Below are positions 22,804 to 33,900 of a DNA stretch of 64,000 nt, piece by piece. The notes under the pieces were generated by a model. It ran no database searches. It was given only the letters and a program-made list of their open reading frames with translations, and was not told the origin of the DNA. Source of the DNA: Ricinus communis (taxonomy: Eukaryota; Streptophyta; Magnoliopsida; Malpighiales; Euphorbiaceae); NCBI RefSeq assembly GCF_019578655.1, contig NC_063260.1:15998001-16062000 (forward strand). The letters run 5' to 3'. How positions within the stretch are numbered: the stretch's first letter is position 1; each line of letters opens with the position of its first letter. Made by a program: the position numbers and the translations under genes.

Positions 22804-24156
22804 TGACACCCAGCACTACTGGCAACTGAGTAGCAGTATCAGTCGTACCCGGACGGGATCGGTGAACCTGGAGTTACCTACCGCTATGTTATCTATAAAA
22901 AAGTGTGAAAGTTCTAATATACCGGTAATGGTTATGAGTGCAATTAAGTAAATAAAGGACAACAATGAACAATTAAAAGACAATTATAAAGAGAGAAGAA
23001 TAAATCCAAAAGGGCCTAAGTGATGGAATTCTAAAGATGAATTTTATGGATTGCCGATCTTGCCCTTACTAAATCCTGAATTGAATCCTCCGGTTCCTCG
23101 ACTGGATCTAAAAACGAGCTGTAACCTAATGGAATCTCCTTCCCATCACACTGCAAATTAGCATTAAGTATGATTTAAGACTATTAAGAGTTGTTAGTTC
23201 TTAATCCGTGAGTAAATCAACCTCATCTCTAAGTGTTAACTACCGGTCCTTACTATTCAAAATCCGGTTGCAACAAGCATTTCTCAAATGTCAAGAAACA
23301 ACCTAATAAACAATTAATCCAGCGTCTCGAATAAGCATCAAACTTTTATTCTTTGAATAGCAAGAAGATTGCAAGAATGACAATTATAAAAAACTAACAA
23401 TTAAGCATAATCCATCAACAAAGGTGAACCCTAATGGATTCAAAAGATCTAATTACCGCTCATGTTCATCAACAAACGATTAAAGAATAAAATAAGGAAA
23501 AACAAATTAAAGGTATGTACACCCTTCTTCAAGCCTGAATGAGAAACCCTAAATTTGCAAATTCAAAATCTCGAACCCTAGTTGCCTCTTGAATGCTCCC
23601 AAAGTTTGTCTTGATCTTGATTCGATGTTGGAATAAGTGGAATCCCCCTTCAATTGATGAAAATTGATCTCTCCAGTCTACAATCGAGGTATAGGAAATA
23701 TTTGATTAAGTGTGTGTCTTGGAATTGAGTCCAAAAATTGTCACCTTCAATTAAATTCGGAATACCTTATATAGTTGATTTAGTCCGGTTTGATTCATAC
23801 ATCCGAGAATCTGCGGAGTCTGTTGTCGAGCCACCACAGGTGCCCGGCCGATCCACCACAGGCCGTGGTGGCTACCAAGTCGTATTTGAAATGGCATAAT
23901 TGGGGATAGCCTCTTGATAATTCAGCACGGCCGGAGTCCAGGCCGTGCTCAACCCTCGGGGTGCTTGTTCTCGCCCAATTTGATGGATTTTGCTCCGTAA
24001 TCACACGTATTTCCCTCGATTACTGATGGTGTCCTTCGAAAATGACCTGAAACGAAAAGGGAAACAAAAGACAGGTGATTCTAGCATAAAACGGGATAAT
24101 CATGCATAAAAATGTGAACAATCGGGCATGAAACATGTGTAGTATGATGCTTATCA
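22804..24156 (-). repeat. Element B 5' LTR
   Basis: On the minus strand it starts TGATAAGCATCATAC at 24156 and ends ...GGGTGTCA at 22804. The expected TGGCGCC-type primer site right after it (22781-22803) is badly altered and instead reads as a short inverted repeat (GGCAAGA...TCTTGCC). Non-aligning islands relative to the 3' LTR lie at about 23060-23150 and 23780-23890. Confidence 0.9.
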
Positions 24157-25422
24157 GCCATCATCCTAGACAACTGCCCAATTTAAGTTTCTAAGTTCTG
24201 AATTGAAGCTTGTTGATTCCGAATGGTAGTGTCCGTTTGTTGAAATCTGTTCTCTGAAGTTACAATAAACTTCGTCATCAACTCTTCCAAGTTAGGTTTC
24301 CTCTCTTGACTACCTTCTAGTTGATAGGGAATAGAATGCATAGGTTGCTGCGGATGCAACCTCTGATATCCTAGTGGACCTTGGTTATTGAAATTCCTCC
24401 ATCCAAAATTAGGATGATTCCTCCACCCTAGGTTGTATGTATTACTGTAGGGATCATTCTGCTGCCTACCTGCATAATCAACATGCTCAACGTTAGAAAT
24501 ATTAGTAGGCATAGAAGATGCAAACATACCTCCCGCTTTACAATTGGCATCGCATCTAAAGTTGTTCTATCTTTTTGGAAAGTAGCTCTACTTGTGCCAC
24601 CAAGGCTTTGTGGACCCCCATACAACCAGCTTTGGACCCGTGGAGTTTGCCAACGATAAGTGTTGGTGGCCATCTCTTCTATCAAATCCTGGGCTTGCTC
24701 GGGTGTTTTGCTATTGATAGCTCCCCGCATCTACCATTTTTCTAATGGTTGTATTATGCCACTATAGAATGTCCGCACTTGCATCCAGGAGAGGAGGACC
24801 ATGGTGTGGGCAACACCTTAACAAGTCCTTGAAGCATCGATTCTCCTTCACCCTGCAAAAAAGAAGATATGTTATGTCGCATTTGAGCAGACTTAGCAGG
24901 AGGAAAATACTTATTCAAAAACTTTTCAGCCAAAGAAGTCCAGGTAGTGATCGTTTTCGGTGGCAAGGACTGCATCCATCTTTTTGCTCTATCCCTCAAG
25001 GAAAAAGGAAACAGCCTCAACCGTATGGCATCATCAGTTATTCCATTAATCTTAAAGGTATCACATATTTCCAAAAAGTTGGCAATATGCTCGTTCGGAT
25101 CTTTGCTCGCCAATCCTCTAAATTGCACCGTATTCTGGATCATCTGGATTACATTAGGCTTTATTTCAAAATTATTAGTCGCCACGGGAGGCCTCACTAT
25201 CCCAGTTTGCGTCTCTGCTAGAGAGGGCCTAGCAAACTCGTACATGGTCCTTTCATCATTACCTCCATTTGCATTATGGTTCTCCATCTCACTAGTTTCA
25301 CGAACAAGAATCTCTACTTCAATTTCCTCCTCTACTGCCTGCATACGCCTCCTTAGCAATCTAAGAGAGCGCTCGGGTTCAGATAAAGGCTCTGTAAGAT
25401 TAGGATTAGAGCTCCTGGTCAT
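24157..25422 (-). pseudogene. Element A gag, N-terminal and central part
   Basis: Capsid protein region of A on the minus strand, starting at the ATG at 25422 (MTRSSNPNLTEPLSEPERSL). The core (24754-25422, 222 codons) has NFEIKPNVIQMIQNTVQFRG, EHIANFLEICDTFKI, DDAIRLRLFPFSLRDRAKRW and FLNKYFPPAKSAQMRHNISS. That is a well preserved Retrotrans_gag domain. Frame changes follow near 24780 and 24500. The end (24183-24527) has QQNDPYSNTYNLGWRNHPNF and FQQTDTTIRNQQASI and is then cut by element B at 24157. Confidence 0.88.
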
Positions 25423-25561
25423 AAACTATCTGAGCACAATAAAGAACAACAACACCAACAAATAGGATAAGAATAAAACTATACACAGAAATAAATTATG
25501 AACAAAAAGGGAAATGACTAGACTAACAAATATTAAAATTTCAATTTAGTTCACAGAAAAC

Positions 25562-25587
25562 CGTTCCCCGGCAATGGTGCCAAAAAC
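25562..25587 (-). other. Element A primer binding site
   Basis: Directly inside the 5' LTR, the minus strand reads TTTTTGGCACCATTGCCGGG. This is one or two bases from the TGGCGCCGTTGCC site typical of Athila elements, usually described as complementary to tRNA-Asp. It fixes the orientation of A as minus. Confidence 0.85.
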
Positions 25588-25588
25588 T

Positions 25589-27003
25589 TGATGTGTGCTA
25601 AGTCAAGCAAGACTATGACTTAAGGTAATGTACCTATCAGTGGAGTATAGCTAACGACGAGTACCAAGTGTTGTATTCCCCAAAGAACATGTGACCTAAA
25701 TCTACTCAATCTTCTCTGTTATCTAATCACATAAAATAAATGGTGTTAATGAATAATTCCTAAATTAACTAATAGCTACTCTAATTGTTGTCGAACTACG
25801 TATACTAGGGAATTATTAATTCAAGTAAAGGAATAACCCTTTGGGAATTCTTGTCTCTAAGGAATGGAAACTAAGGGTGGAATTGATTGATTGAATCCAA
25901 TTTTCGTGGGAAAATCTCTACACAATTAATGCCTTTCTCAAGGACACTAACATCTTAACTTAGATTAATTAGGTTGAAATCTCTTCCTAACTCTAATTAT
26001 CCAAATTAGCATTATGTACCATTTAACACTATTGAGAGTTGTTAATTCTCAATCCGGTAGAACGAACACCCTATCTCTAGGCGAATTCAATTCTAGGTTG
26101 CAAAGGACAAACCAAACCTAAACGTCTTTCTCAACATCATTCAAATTTCAAAAATCATTCAACAAGATATGAAGAAAAAATCAATAAATACTTCCATTGC
26201 AAACCAATATTGAAAATCAATACATTCAATTCAAAATTGAAGTACAAAAATCCCTAGATAAAGAACCCCAATGGGTTAATAAGTTTAGCTAATCATGTTC
26301 ATAATCACAACCAACAAGAATTCAATTACAAAAAAAATGAGTAAAGGTAGAGGAACCCGAATACACCCTTGGATGAGAGTGAATAGCTCCAATTCCTTGT
26401 GCCCAATTTGGATCGATTCTTGTTCCTTTTACTTGGATTGAAACCAATCGACAATCCTTGCCAATCTTTGATCTTCGAAGAGAATCCAAGTGAAACCTTG
26501 ATCCAAGTCTCCTTTTCTCTTAGTTTCAACTCAAAAAACCTTAGACAGAGAAAAAGATGAGTTTTGGACGTTCTAACCCTAGCTGCCCCCCTTCTTTTTC
26601 TTTTCTTTCTTTTTAAATGAATTTGACCAGCTGCCATGAACATGGCCGTGTTGATGCCCGTGTTCCCAACACGTTCTGGTATTGATGCCCATGTTGCTCT
26701 CTGTGGCCGTGCTCCCTAAAAACCTTTTTTTCCTTTGATGTTTGTTGCATCCAACACGGCCGTGTTGGTGGCTGTGTTGGGAACACGGCCGTGTTAACCT
26801 TCCTCATGGGCATACTTAGCTTGTTTCGGCAGCTTTGACGTCCAATTATGCTCCAATTCTTCCCTTTATCATACTTTGACTTCTTTTGGACCTAATGCAC
26901 ATAAACAGACACATAGGGTGAGTGTTGGAACCAATTCACATCCAAATATACATAAAATCAATCTTAAAAAGCTCATTTAGATGTATGTATTTTACGCACA
27001 TCA
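25589..27003 (-). repeat. Element A 5' LTR
   Basis: 1415 bp; plus-strand ends are TGATGTGTGC and ACGCACATCA, giving a 7-bp terminal inversion TGATGTG/CACATCA. The flank on the gene side is ttatt (27004-27008). The matching duplication and the other LTR are outside the window. A GC-rich cluster of palindromes lies at 26638-26800. The outer boundary is inferred from the terminal inversion alone. Confidence 0.82.
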
Positions 27004-27008
27004 TTATT

Positions 27009-29030
27009 TCAAATATTATTTGATATGCTTGTAATATTTGATTAGCAAGTTATTTTAATATCATTAAATGGATGTTAGTTAGGTATTATAGAGCCCACTT
27101 GCATTGACAGACCTTGCCACATCATATTAACATAAAGAAGAAGCTAAAAATATCCTTACTTTTGTATTTAATAATAAACCGACTTGAATTTTTTGAAAAG
27201 AAATAGTAAAAAGACTGCAAAAAGCTATACTGAGAGAGCAAAGAAACCATATATAAAGATTCAAATGATGTCATCGTCGTAACTGTTTCCTCTATCTCTC
27301 TCTTCTTTTATCTTTAAATTCCTTTCTCTCTCCGTCTCAATTCCAACTTTAAACACCAAAAAATTAAAAACCTTAAATTTTAGCATACAACACAAGTGCA
27401 CACCAAATAAAAGATTAACATATTCTTATATTAATATCATATGACAAGGTCTTTAAATGTATTAGCAAGCACTCAGGCAAGCTAGAAACAAAATATGACA
27501 CCATATTGATATGTCTTTTCTCCATTCAAATACTCGATTAAACCAAAAAATCATCTTGACACCAAAAAGAAAAAAAAATCTAGATACCAAATTTGTAATT
27601 ATACTTGTTGTCCTTTAATACCAAAGAGGTGTTGAATGGTGTGTGAAAAAAAGACAAATTAAATTTTTATGAGATAGTGATAAGAAGATAAAAGAAACTC
27701 AAAGAATTTATAGTGGTTCGAGTATTAACTAACCCTATATGTTCACTTTCCAATTTCTATTTGAGTATTCACTACCTTAATCTCATACTATAGAGTTTTA
27801 CGAGTTTACTTTGCACTTAGTATTTTGGCTCACACCAAACCTGTTGTAATAATTTTTGGAGGTGATATTTATAGCCTCAAACCTTCAAAGAGCCGTTACT
27901 CATAAGCCCTAGGCCATGACTTTTCTTCTAGCTCTAAATTATGCATTAAATATATTGTTAAAGTGCAGTTTCGTATGCTACAAGCAAATGGTAATTGCAA
28001 TTGTTTAGTCGCGGTCACTACAAGTAAGTGGTGGTCGTGAAACTTAAAGGTGTACAATGACTAATGATACGTGGCATTCCAACATTGATTTTAAATATGA
28101 CCATTGGTGGTTTGCTGACTTTTAAAATATTGCAGTCGAGATGCCTTAATTGCAGTCATGATAGAGACTGCAAAATCCACTGGACTTTTTGAATTTCTTT
28201 CTCAGGTTTGATTTGCATCCTAGATTGCGACACTAGTGGCAAAATCCATCGTGATTATTTTGCATATTCTTATGGTCGTGAGACTTGAATCACGTCACGA
28301 TGCTTGATCAACATTAAGTTCTTTTGACTTTTTGAATGTCATAGTCGAAGAACTTAAGTCACAAACCTGAAATTTAAATCACGGTTATGATTTAGAGAGC
28401 AATTTGAAAATATAATATACTTCAAACAATTAGAACTTAACATCCTAAAAGAAAGACACAACAATAGTATCGTTTAAATTAATAATCCAAATCAAAATTT
28501 AAAGGTTATATGGTATATGTACCCTTTTAGTTATAAAAAATTAAGAATCGTTTGATGGTTTCTAGTTGTTTTTTTAAAAATAGTTTCTTTTTTATTTAAT
28601 TTTAAATAAGAATGTGATGAGAACAAGAATAAAGAAAAAAATGTGATGTGGGAAGAAAAAAGTGGAGAAAAAATAGAAATAAAAAATCAGTAAATATATT
28701 ACCTTATATGAAAGAGAAAAAAATAGAAAACTGAAATTATAAAAATAACATTGAGTAGTTTAATAAAATAAGGTTTATTTTTAAATATTATATAAAAAGT
28801 TTTGAAAAGAAAAAATAAAAACAGTTGTATTAAAGATATGTTATTTTTTTATTTAAAAAGAGATATAAAAATGTAAAACAAAAAGATAACGAACTCTTTC
28901 TAAAATTACTATGTTGATGAAATGACATAGGTCTATAATTTCCATATAAAGTTTATGGATATAAATCTTTTATAAATATGAACATATATAGGTACAAATA
29001 TGAGACTTATATATTAATAAAATAATCCAT
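27009..29030. other. AT-rich intergenic DNA between element A and the gene
   Basis: No coding potential is seen on either strand. The part 27630-28463 may be an old solo LTR (listed separately). The rest is A/T-rich sequence with short homopolymer runs. Confidence 0.6.
27630..28463. repeat. Possible solo LTR remnant
   Basis: It starts TGTTGAATGG and ends GACACAACA, so the ends are TGTTG/CAACA. Inside are phrases usual in plant copia-like LTRs, such as tagtggttcgag near 27710 and gatatttatagcctcaaa near 27870, a possible promoter. Repeated GTCG/ATCACG motifs follow at 28010-28390. The flanks agagg and atagt do not match, so no target duplication is visible. Confidence 0.3.
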
Positions 29031-29034
29031 TAAT

Positions 29035-29360
29035 TTGTCAAATACATATTTAGACACCTGAATTTGGACTATTTGATTATTTTAACATTTTAACTTTCGA
29101 CATAACCTAATAGATGTCTCAATTTATATTCTTTATAAATATTTAAATACTTTTTGCACATAGCTTTATTCAACATATCAATATGTATTATATAGAAATA
29201 TTCTAAAATTATTATAAAATAAAATTCAAGTGTCTGTTAGGTTAAATTAAAAATTAAAAGTATTTTATAAATTATAAAAATATAATTCAAATATTTATTA
29301 GATTAAATTGAAAATTAAAATATTAAAATAATAAATAATTAAAATTCCAATGTCCAATCA
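29035..29360. mobile_element. Foldback, MITE-like sequence
   Basis: The left arm (about 29047-29160) and right arm (about 29240-29355) are imperfect inverted copies. GACACCTGAATTTGGACT and CATAACCTAATAGATGTCT on the left match the reverse of the right arm. The body is AT-rich and non-coding. Such small foldbacks near genes are typical of non-autonomous DNA transposons. No clear target duplication was found and the family is not assigned. Confidence 0.5.
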
Positions 29361-30858
29361 ATAACGATATAATATAGCGCTTGCACTTAACAACATTACC
29401 AAGTCAATTGACTTGGTAGGTAATTGTGTCATTTTACACAGTCCAACAATTAATAACGCCACAAACGATGTCGTCGACTTTCCGGCCTTTTTGCATCATT
29501 CCACTCTTGCACTTACTGTTGCATTCTTCTCTAGCTTCATCCCTAACCTTCAAAAACGACGTCGTCTAAGACGACCTTTTCTGTCTTTTTCCATCAATAG
29601 CCACGTACACGTGTATACAACCTGTCAATAGGCTATTTACTTGCAAGCCTTAATGCCTATGCTTTCAAGCTTTAAAACCGCTCCATTTATGCGGGTAATG
29701 TAATTTCATTTATTCTCTCCCCTCCATTCTATACATCCATTCCAGAAATTTCATTTTTGGATTTGCAAAAATATTTTACTTATTTTTTTATTCTCTTAAT
29801 TTGGTTCATTCATTTATTCATTCACTTAATTTGATTTTAAAAATAAAAAATTCAAAAGTTATTTTTAAATTAAAATCCTCTCATATTTATGTTCAATATA
29901 ATTTTTTATAATTTTCACAATTAAATTCTAATCAAATAAATTAAGACTTTATTAAAGAATATTTTAAATTTTGTATAATTAATAAATATTTATTAAATAA
30001 TAAAATTTTAATTATTAAATTTAAATTTAATGGTTAAAATCTTATTAAAATAACCTATCATATTATCTAAAACAGGAGAGAATCTCAATCAGTTTTGTTT
30101 TGTTTTAGACTAAATTATTGCCCCTCTATTCTTTTTGGAATATGTTTCTCTAAATATATTAATGATTGCTTAAACTTTTGGGTTCTGATTTTTGTAAATA
30201 TCTTTGCCAAGTCCGGGCATGGATTTTCATGCGTTTGACTTTCTTATATGTAAATGATATTTTATATATATATATATTTTATTGTGGTTATATTGCTATT
30301 GATGCCTGCAGCATCGCGCTCTAGTTATACATTGTGCCTCCATTAATTTCACTATGATTTGAGAGATGCCTCAGACAAACCCGCCCGAAAAGTAACTGTC
30401 GTCACTCAAGTCTAAGACACCCTCTTTTTCCAGCTCCCGTACCTCTTTCAATTACAATTCAACGCTTCCCAACGAAGTAACCTCAGTTACTTTAACAAAA
30501 CTCTCACAGAAAAAGAAGACAGACGAAAAGCAGCAGCAAAACAAGGGGAGAACAAAAAGCACAAACTCCACCTGCACAAAGTAAAAAGGGCAGTTTTCAA
30601 TTGTTCAATTGTAAATAAAAGAAAAGCAAAGAGCACCAAAATCCTGAGTTTTTGTATAATAATTCTTTTCTTGCAATCAGAGCAATCACTTTGCCCCACC
30701 GAACACCCAAAGTATCTCTTTCCCTCGCTTTTTCAAAAATAGATAATGGCGTCTGTCTTTTATGCGACTCTCATCAAAACCCTAACAACAACAACATCAT
30801 CATTTATTTTCTGTTTCAAAATCAAAACCAAAGCGATTGGTTTGGGTGATTTCCGGCA
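29361..30858 (+). promoter_or_regulatory. Upstream and 5' leader region of the callose synthase gene
   Basis: About 1.5 kb between the foldback element and the start codon. It holds a palindromic W-box pair (29397-29418), ACGT-core sites (29556-29565, 29606-29615) and a TA run (about 30255-30271). A purine-rich, TATA-poor stretch from about 30480 looks like 5' leader. The transcription start cannot be fixed from sequence, and a leader intron cannot be excluded. Confidence 0.5.
29397..29418. promoter_or_regulatory. Perfect 22-bp palindrome carrying two W-box cores
   Basis: The half-site TACCAAGTCAA is followed by its exact reverse complement. This places a TTGACT W-box core on each strand, tail to tail at the centre. 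WRKY factors are known to bind TTGAC[C/T]. It lies about 1.45 kb upstream of the start codon. Confidence 0.5.
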
Positions 30859-30928
30859 ATGGCGAGTTCTAGCGGGACGAAGAACGGTGGCGGAGGACTG
30901 CCGCCGCGTTCTTTGTCTCGGAAAATGA
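30746..30928 (+). promoter_or_regulatory. Upstream ORF overlapping the main start codon
   Basis: An ATG at 30746 (A at -3, G at +4, a strong context) opens a 60-codon frame that ends at 30928. That is 67 bases past the main ATG and in a different frame. If it is in the transcript, ribosomes starting here would pass the main start. It is not similar to any protein I recognise. Its effect depends on where transcription starts. Confidence 0.45.
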
Positions 30929-33900
30929 CACGTGCGCAAACGATGATGGTTGATTTACAGGATGAAGATGCTTCTGTTCTTGATAGTGAACTTGTCCCTT
31001 CTTCTATGTCTGAAATTGTTCCCATTCTTCGTGTTGCTAATGAAGTTGAGAAAGACAATCGCAGAGTTGCCTATCTCTGTAAGCTATTTACTTATTCTTT
31101 TATTTAGTGTTTGCTTTAAATCCTATAAATAATTCATTTTTCCTCTTATAAATAAAATCTTAATAGGATTTACTTGCAAACGAATTCCTTTGTTTGATGT
31201 CATATGTCATGAATATGGAATATTTTTTAAGAGTTGATATAGAGAAAGAAAGAGGAGAGATGAATGAAAGAAAGAAGAAAGAAGAAAAAGGGATGAGGAG
31301 GAAGAAAATATTTGAATAAAGGGTAGTTTTGTCATGATGAAAAAAAATCATCCCATAACTTTAGAATTCATTTGAAATTTTATCAAATTTGACAAAATTT
31401 GTTATAGCTATAACCAATTCTAAGGATTCAACGAAATAGAACTCCAAATGAATTCTCATTTGTTTGTTATGCATATACCGATGTTTTTTTAATCAAATAA
31501 CAATTATGTACGTTATGTGCATTGAAATTTAAGAAAAATCACTTTTCATTGTTATAATCAAACAATAGAAATTATTATGCAATTTTTCTTTAATAGGTTA
31601 TTATGTTATTTAAAAGAATGGAGTGTTAATTACACATTTCTGCACTATTTTCATTTTTTGAGCAATTGCTTTGAATATGTGCTATGTTTGTGAATGTGCA
31701 GTGTTTAGGTATTTAGAAGAGTTATCTGGGAAAAATTATAGGGATAAACTTCTTGGTGGATTGATTACCATGGGATAGAGTGGCCTTTTTAACTTCCGCG
31801 TGAATTTTCTTGTTGCATTCTTTTTGCATGTTTTGCCTCTAGATTTGTTAATTTAGCTGATGCTGTTATACAAGAGAGCCAAACTTGTTTTTATTGTAGC
31901 GGATCTAGTGTGCATGTTGGTTGCAACTGTACCCTTTTTTCTCTTTCACGTCAATTTTTCTTTTTTATTTGGGAAACAGTGAGAGATTGAAGTCCAATCT
32001 CACCATCAGATTTTGCTAGAGTCAACTCTCTTTTACTTGTCAATTGTTTTAAAAAAGATTTAGTGTGGTTCCAGGGAACAGTAGTTCAAACACCTTGTCT
32101 TATGAGTACTGTTGCCAGAAATATCAACAATCTTTTTACTGCTAAATGTTTCGCTCCTTATCTATTTGAGCTATAATCTTTCAGATTCCAGTTACAGAGC
32201 TCTAATAGTAATAGGAGGAGATTGTAATACCCTTGCATCCATGACAGTTATTTATGGCAGATTAACATCCTTCAATTATTGTGAGCTGTGACAGCTTATA
32301 TGGCTTTTTCAAATTTACTTGAGCAATTGTGGATGGTTCCGTTTCTTGGAGAGATTTAACAATTTAGTCTGAAGAGGTAGGGAGGTGTTTATTTCATCAC
32401 AGAATTTGCCTTTGTAAATGAGTGTCTTTTGTGTGTAATAGCCTATTTAGCAGGTGTAGGATATACTCATTCAGTAGTCCTTTGTTAAAGTGCCTTAAGG
32501 ACTTGTGTGTTATCCCTGTTTTCTTTTTTTTATTTTTGTTATTCTTCTTTAGCTATTTCAGTAGGGTTTATTGTCTGGCAATTAAGCTTCTGTCTCATTT
32601 GAATTGCGTGCAATGGATGGGATTTGTATCAACTCTCGTTAAGAAGTGCTTCTTAACCTTTTTCTAAAAATTACATCATATACATACTTTAAAACATGGC
32701 ACAAACTATTTGTGTGGCAGACTGGTGATATGCATATGCTAGAGCCTAGAGCTTTTGCATTTGTTAGAGGGATTTGTTTTGACTCTTTAAAACTTGTGTG
32801 AAATATGCTGGAAAGGGTTTGGGCATTAACCAGCATTTCTTAGTGCATTAAATTCTGATAAGCTCACATTGTTTCTTTGATCATTTGGGTAAGTGCATGC
32901 TGCTTAGTTGAAAAATTCTCCCTTCTCTCTCTTTCTCTATTTTAAAAAAGAACTGGTGACATTGCTATCTTTTGTTTAATTAGGCCGCTTCCATGCTCTT
33001 GAAAAGGCTCACAAGACAGATCCAACCTCGGCTGGACGTGGAGTTCGCCAATTCAAGACCTATCTGTTGCATAAGCTTGAGAGGGTATAACTGTTAGCAC
33101 TGTGCTTTGAATCTTTAATCTTTAAATCTTTAGTTGGAAAGAGATTTATTTGTGAGACATTTGTCACTGAAGATTATATTTTATTTAATTTTCTATATTA
33201 TACAATGAGTTTCTTGTGGTATGAATTATTAGTTCCCTAATTTTACGATTTAATTTTATCGAAATAGTTGCATTTGAGCCAACTTTAACCAAATCTGATA
33301 ATATGTAGACAAATTCTAAACTAGCAAGGGGACAACTTTGACTTTGTACACTCAGTACAGTTTGAAAATGAATTCAATATTTATCACATAAGCTATCAAT
33401 AAAATTTATTTGCAAATGGAATGAATTCAAATATTTATTTGTTGTAAACATGATGTAATTGATTTTGGTAAACATTTTAGCCTCATTAAGCTCCCTAAAC
33501 AGCCAAATCAAATTACTGTCATTCCAACATATTCAGTTTATAAGCTGGATTTAGTGAAGTTTCTTTTGGCCTCTGATATTTCATTATGTCTTAATGGACA
33601 TTCAAATTTCAATATCTAGAATAAATTTCAAGTTGTTCACAGTTGTCAGTTGGATTCTACATTGTTTTAGGAAGAACATGAAACACAACGGCAGCTTGCA
33701 GGAAGTGATCCGAGAGAAATTCAGCTGTTTTACCAGAAATTCTATGTGGACAATATTAGAGAAGGCCAATATGTTAAGAAACCGTGAGTCTTGATCTCTA
33801 CCAACTAACAAGCTTGCTGTCCTTGTGAAATACTATTGTAGTGCCCAAGATTACATAGCTCATATGGCTTCTTGTTTTCCTTTTTGGCTAATTCTTGAAG

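Larger units (their letters stand above)
13947..24156 (-). mobile_element. Element B: complete Athila-type retrotransposon nested in A
   Basis: Minus-strand element of 10.2 kb. Its 5' LTR is at 22804-24156 and its 3' LTR at 13947-15349. The internal order on the minus strand is gag, protease, acidic spacer, RT, RNase H, integrase, then an ATHILA-type extra ORF. Its flanks are gccat (24157-24161) and cccat (13942-13946), a 5-bp target duplication with one change. Every coding domain has frameshifts or stops. Its gag and protease are clearly related to those of A but not near-identical, so B and A belong to different subfamilies of the same lineage. Confidence 0.92.
11699..27003 (-). mobile_element. 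Element A: Athila-type Ty3/gypsy retrotransposon, split by B
   Basis: Minus-strand element. Its 5' LTR is at 25589-27003, the primer site at about 25562-25587, and gag at 24157-25422. Element B interrupts it at 13947-24156. The rest of gag, then protease and the start of reverse transcriptase, follow at 13946-11699. The remainder was carried left by the chromovirus insertion and is outside the window. Joining the sides of B restores one continuous text (QLSRMMA before B, RGQPEPAPK after it), which proves the nesting. The protease follows the Athila pattern DLGASINLMP. Confidence 0.9.

Noticed and set aside
24745..25465. Two plus-strand frames of 158 and 172 codons
   Set aside because: Both are antisense to the well preserved element A gag core.
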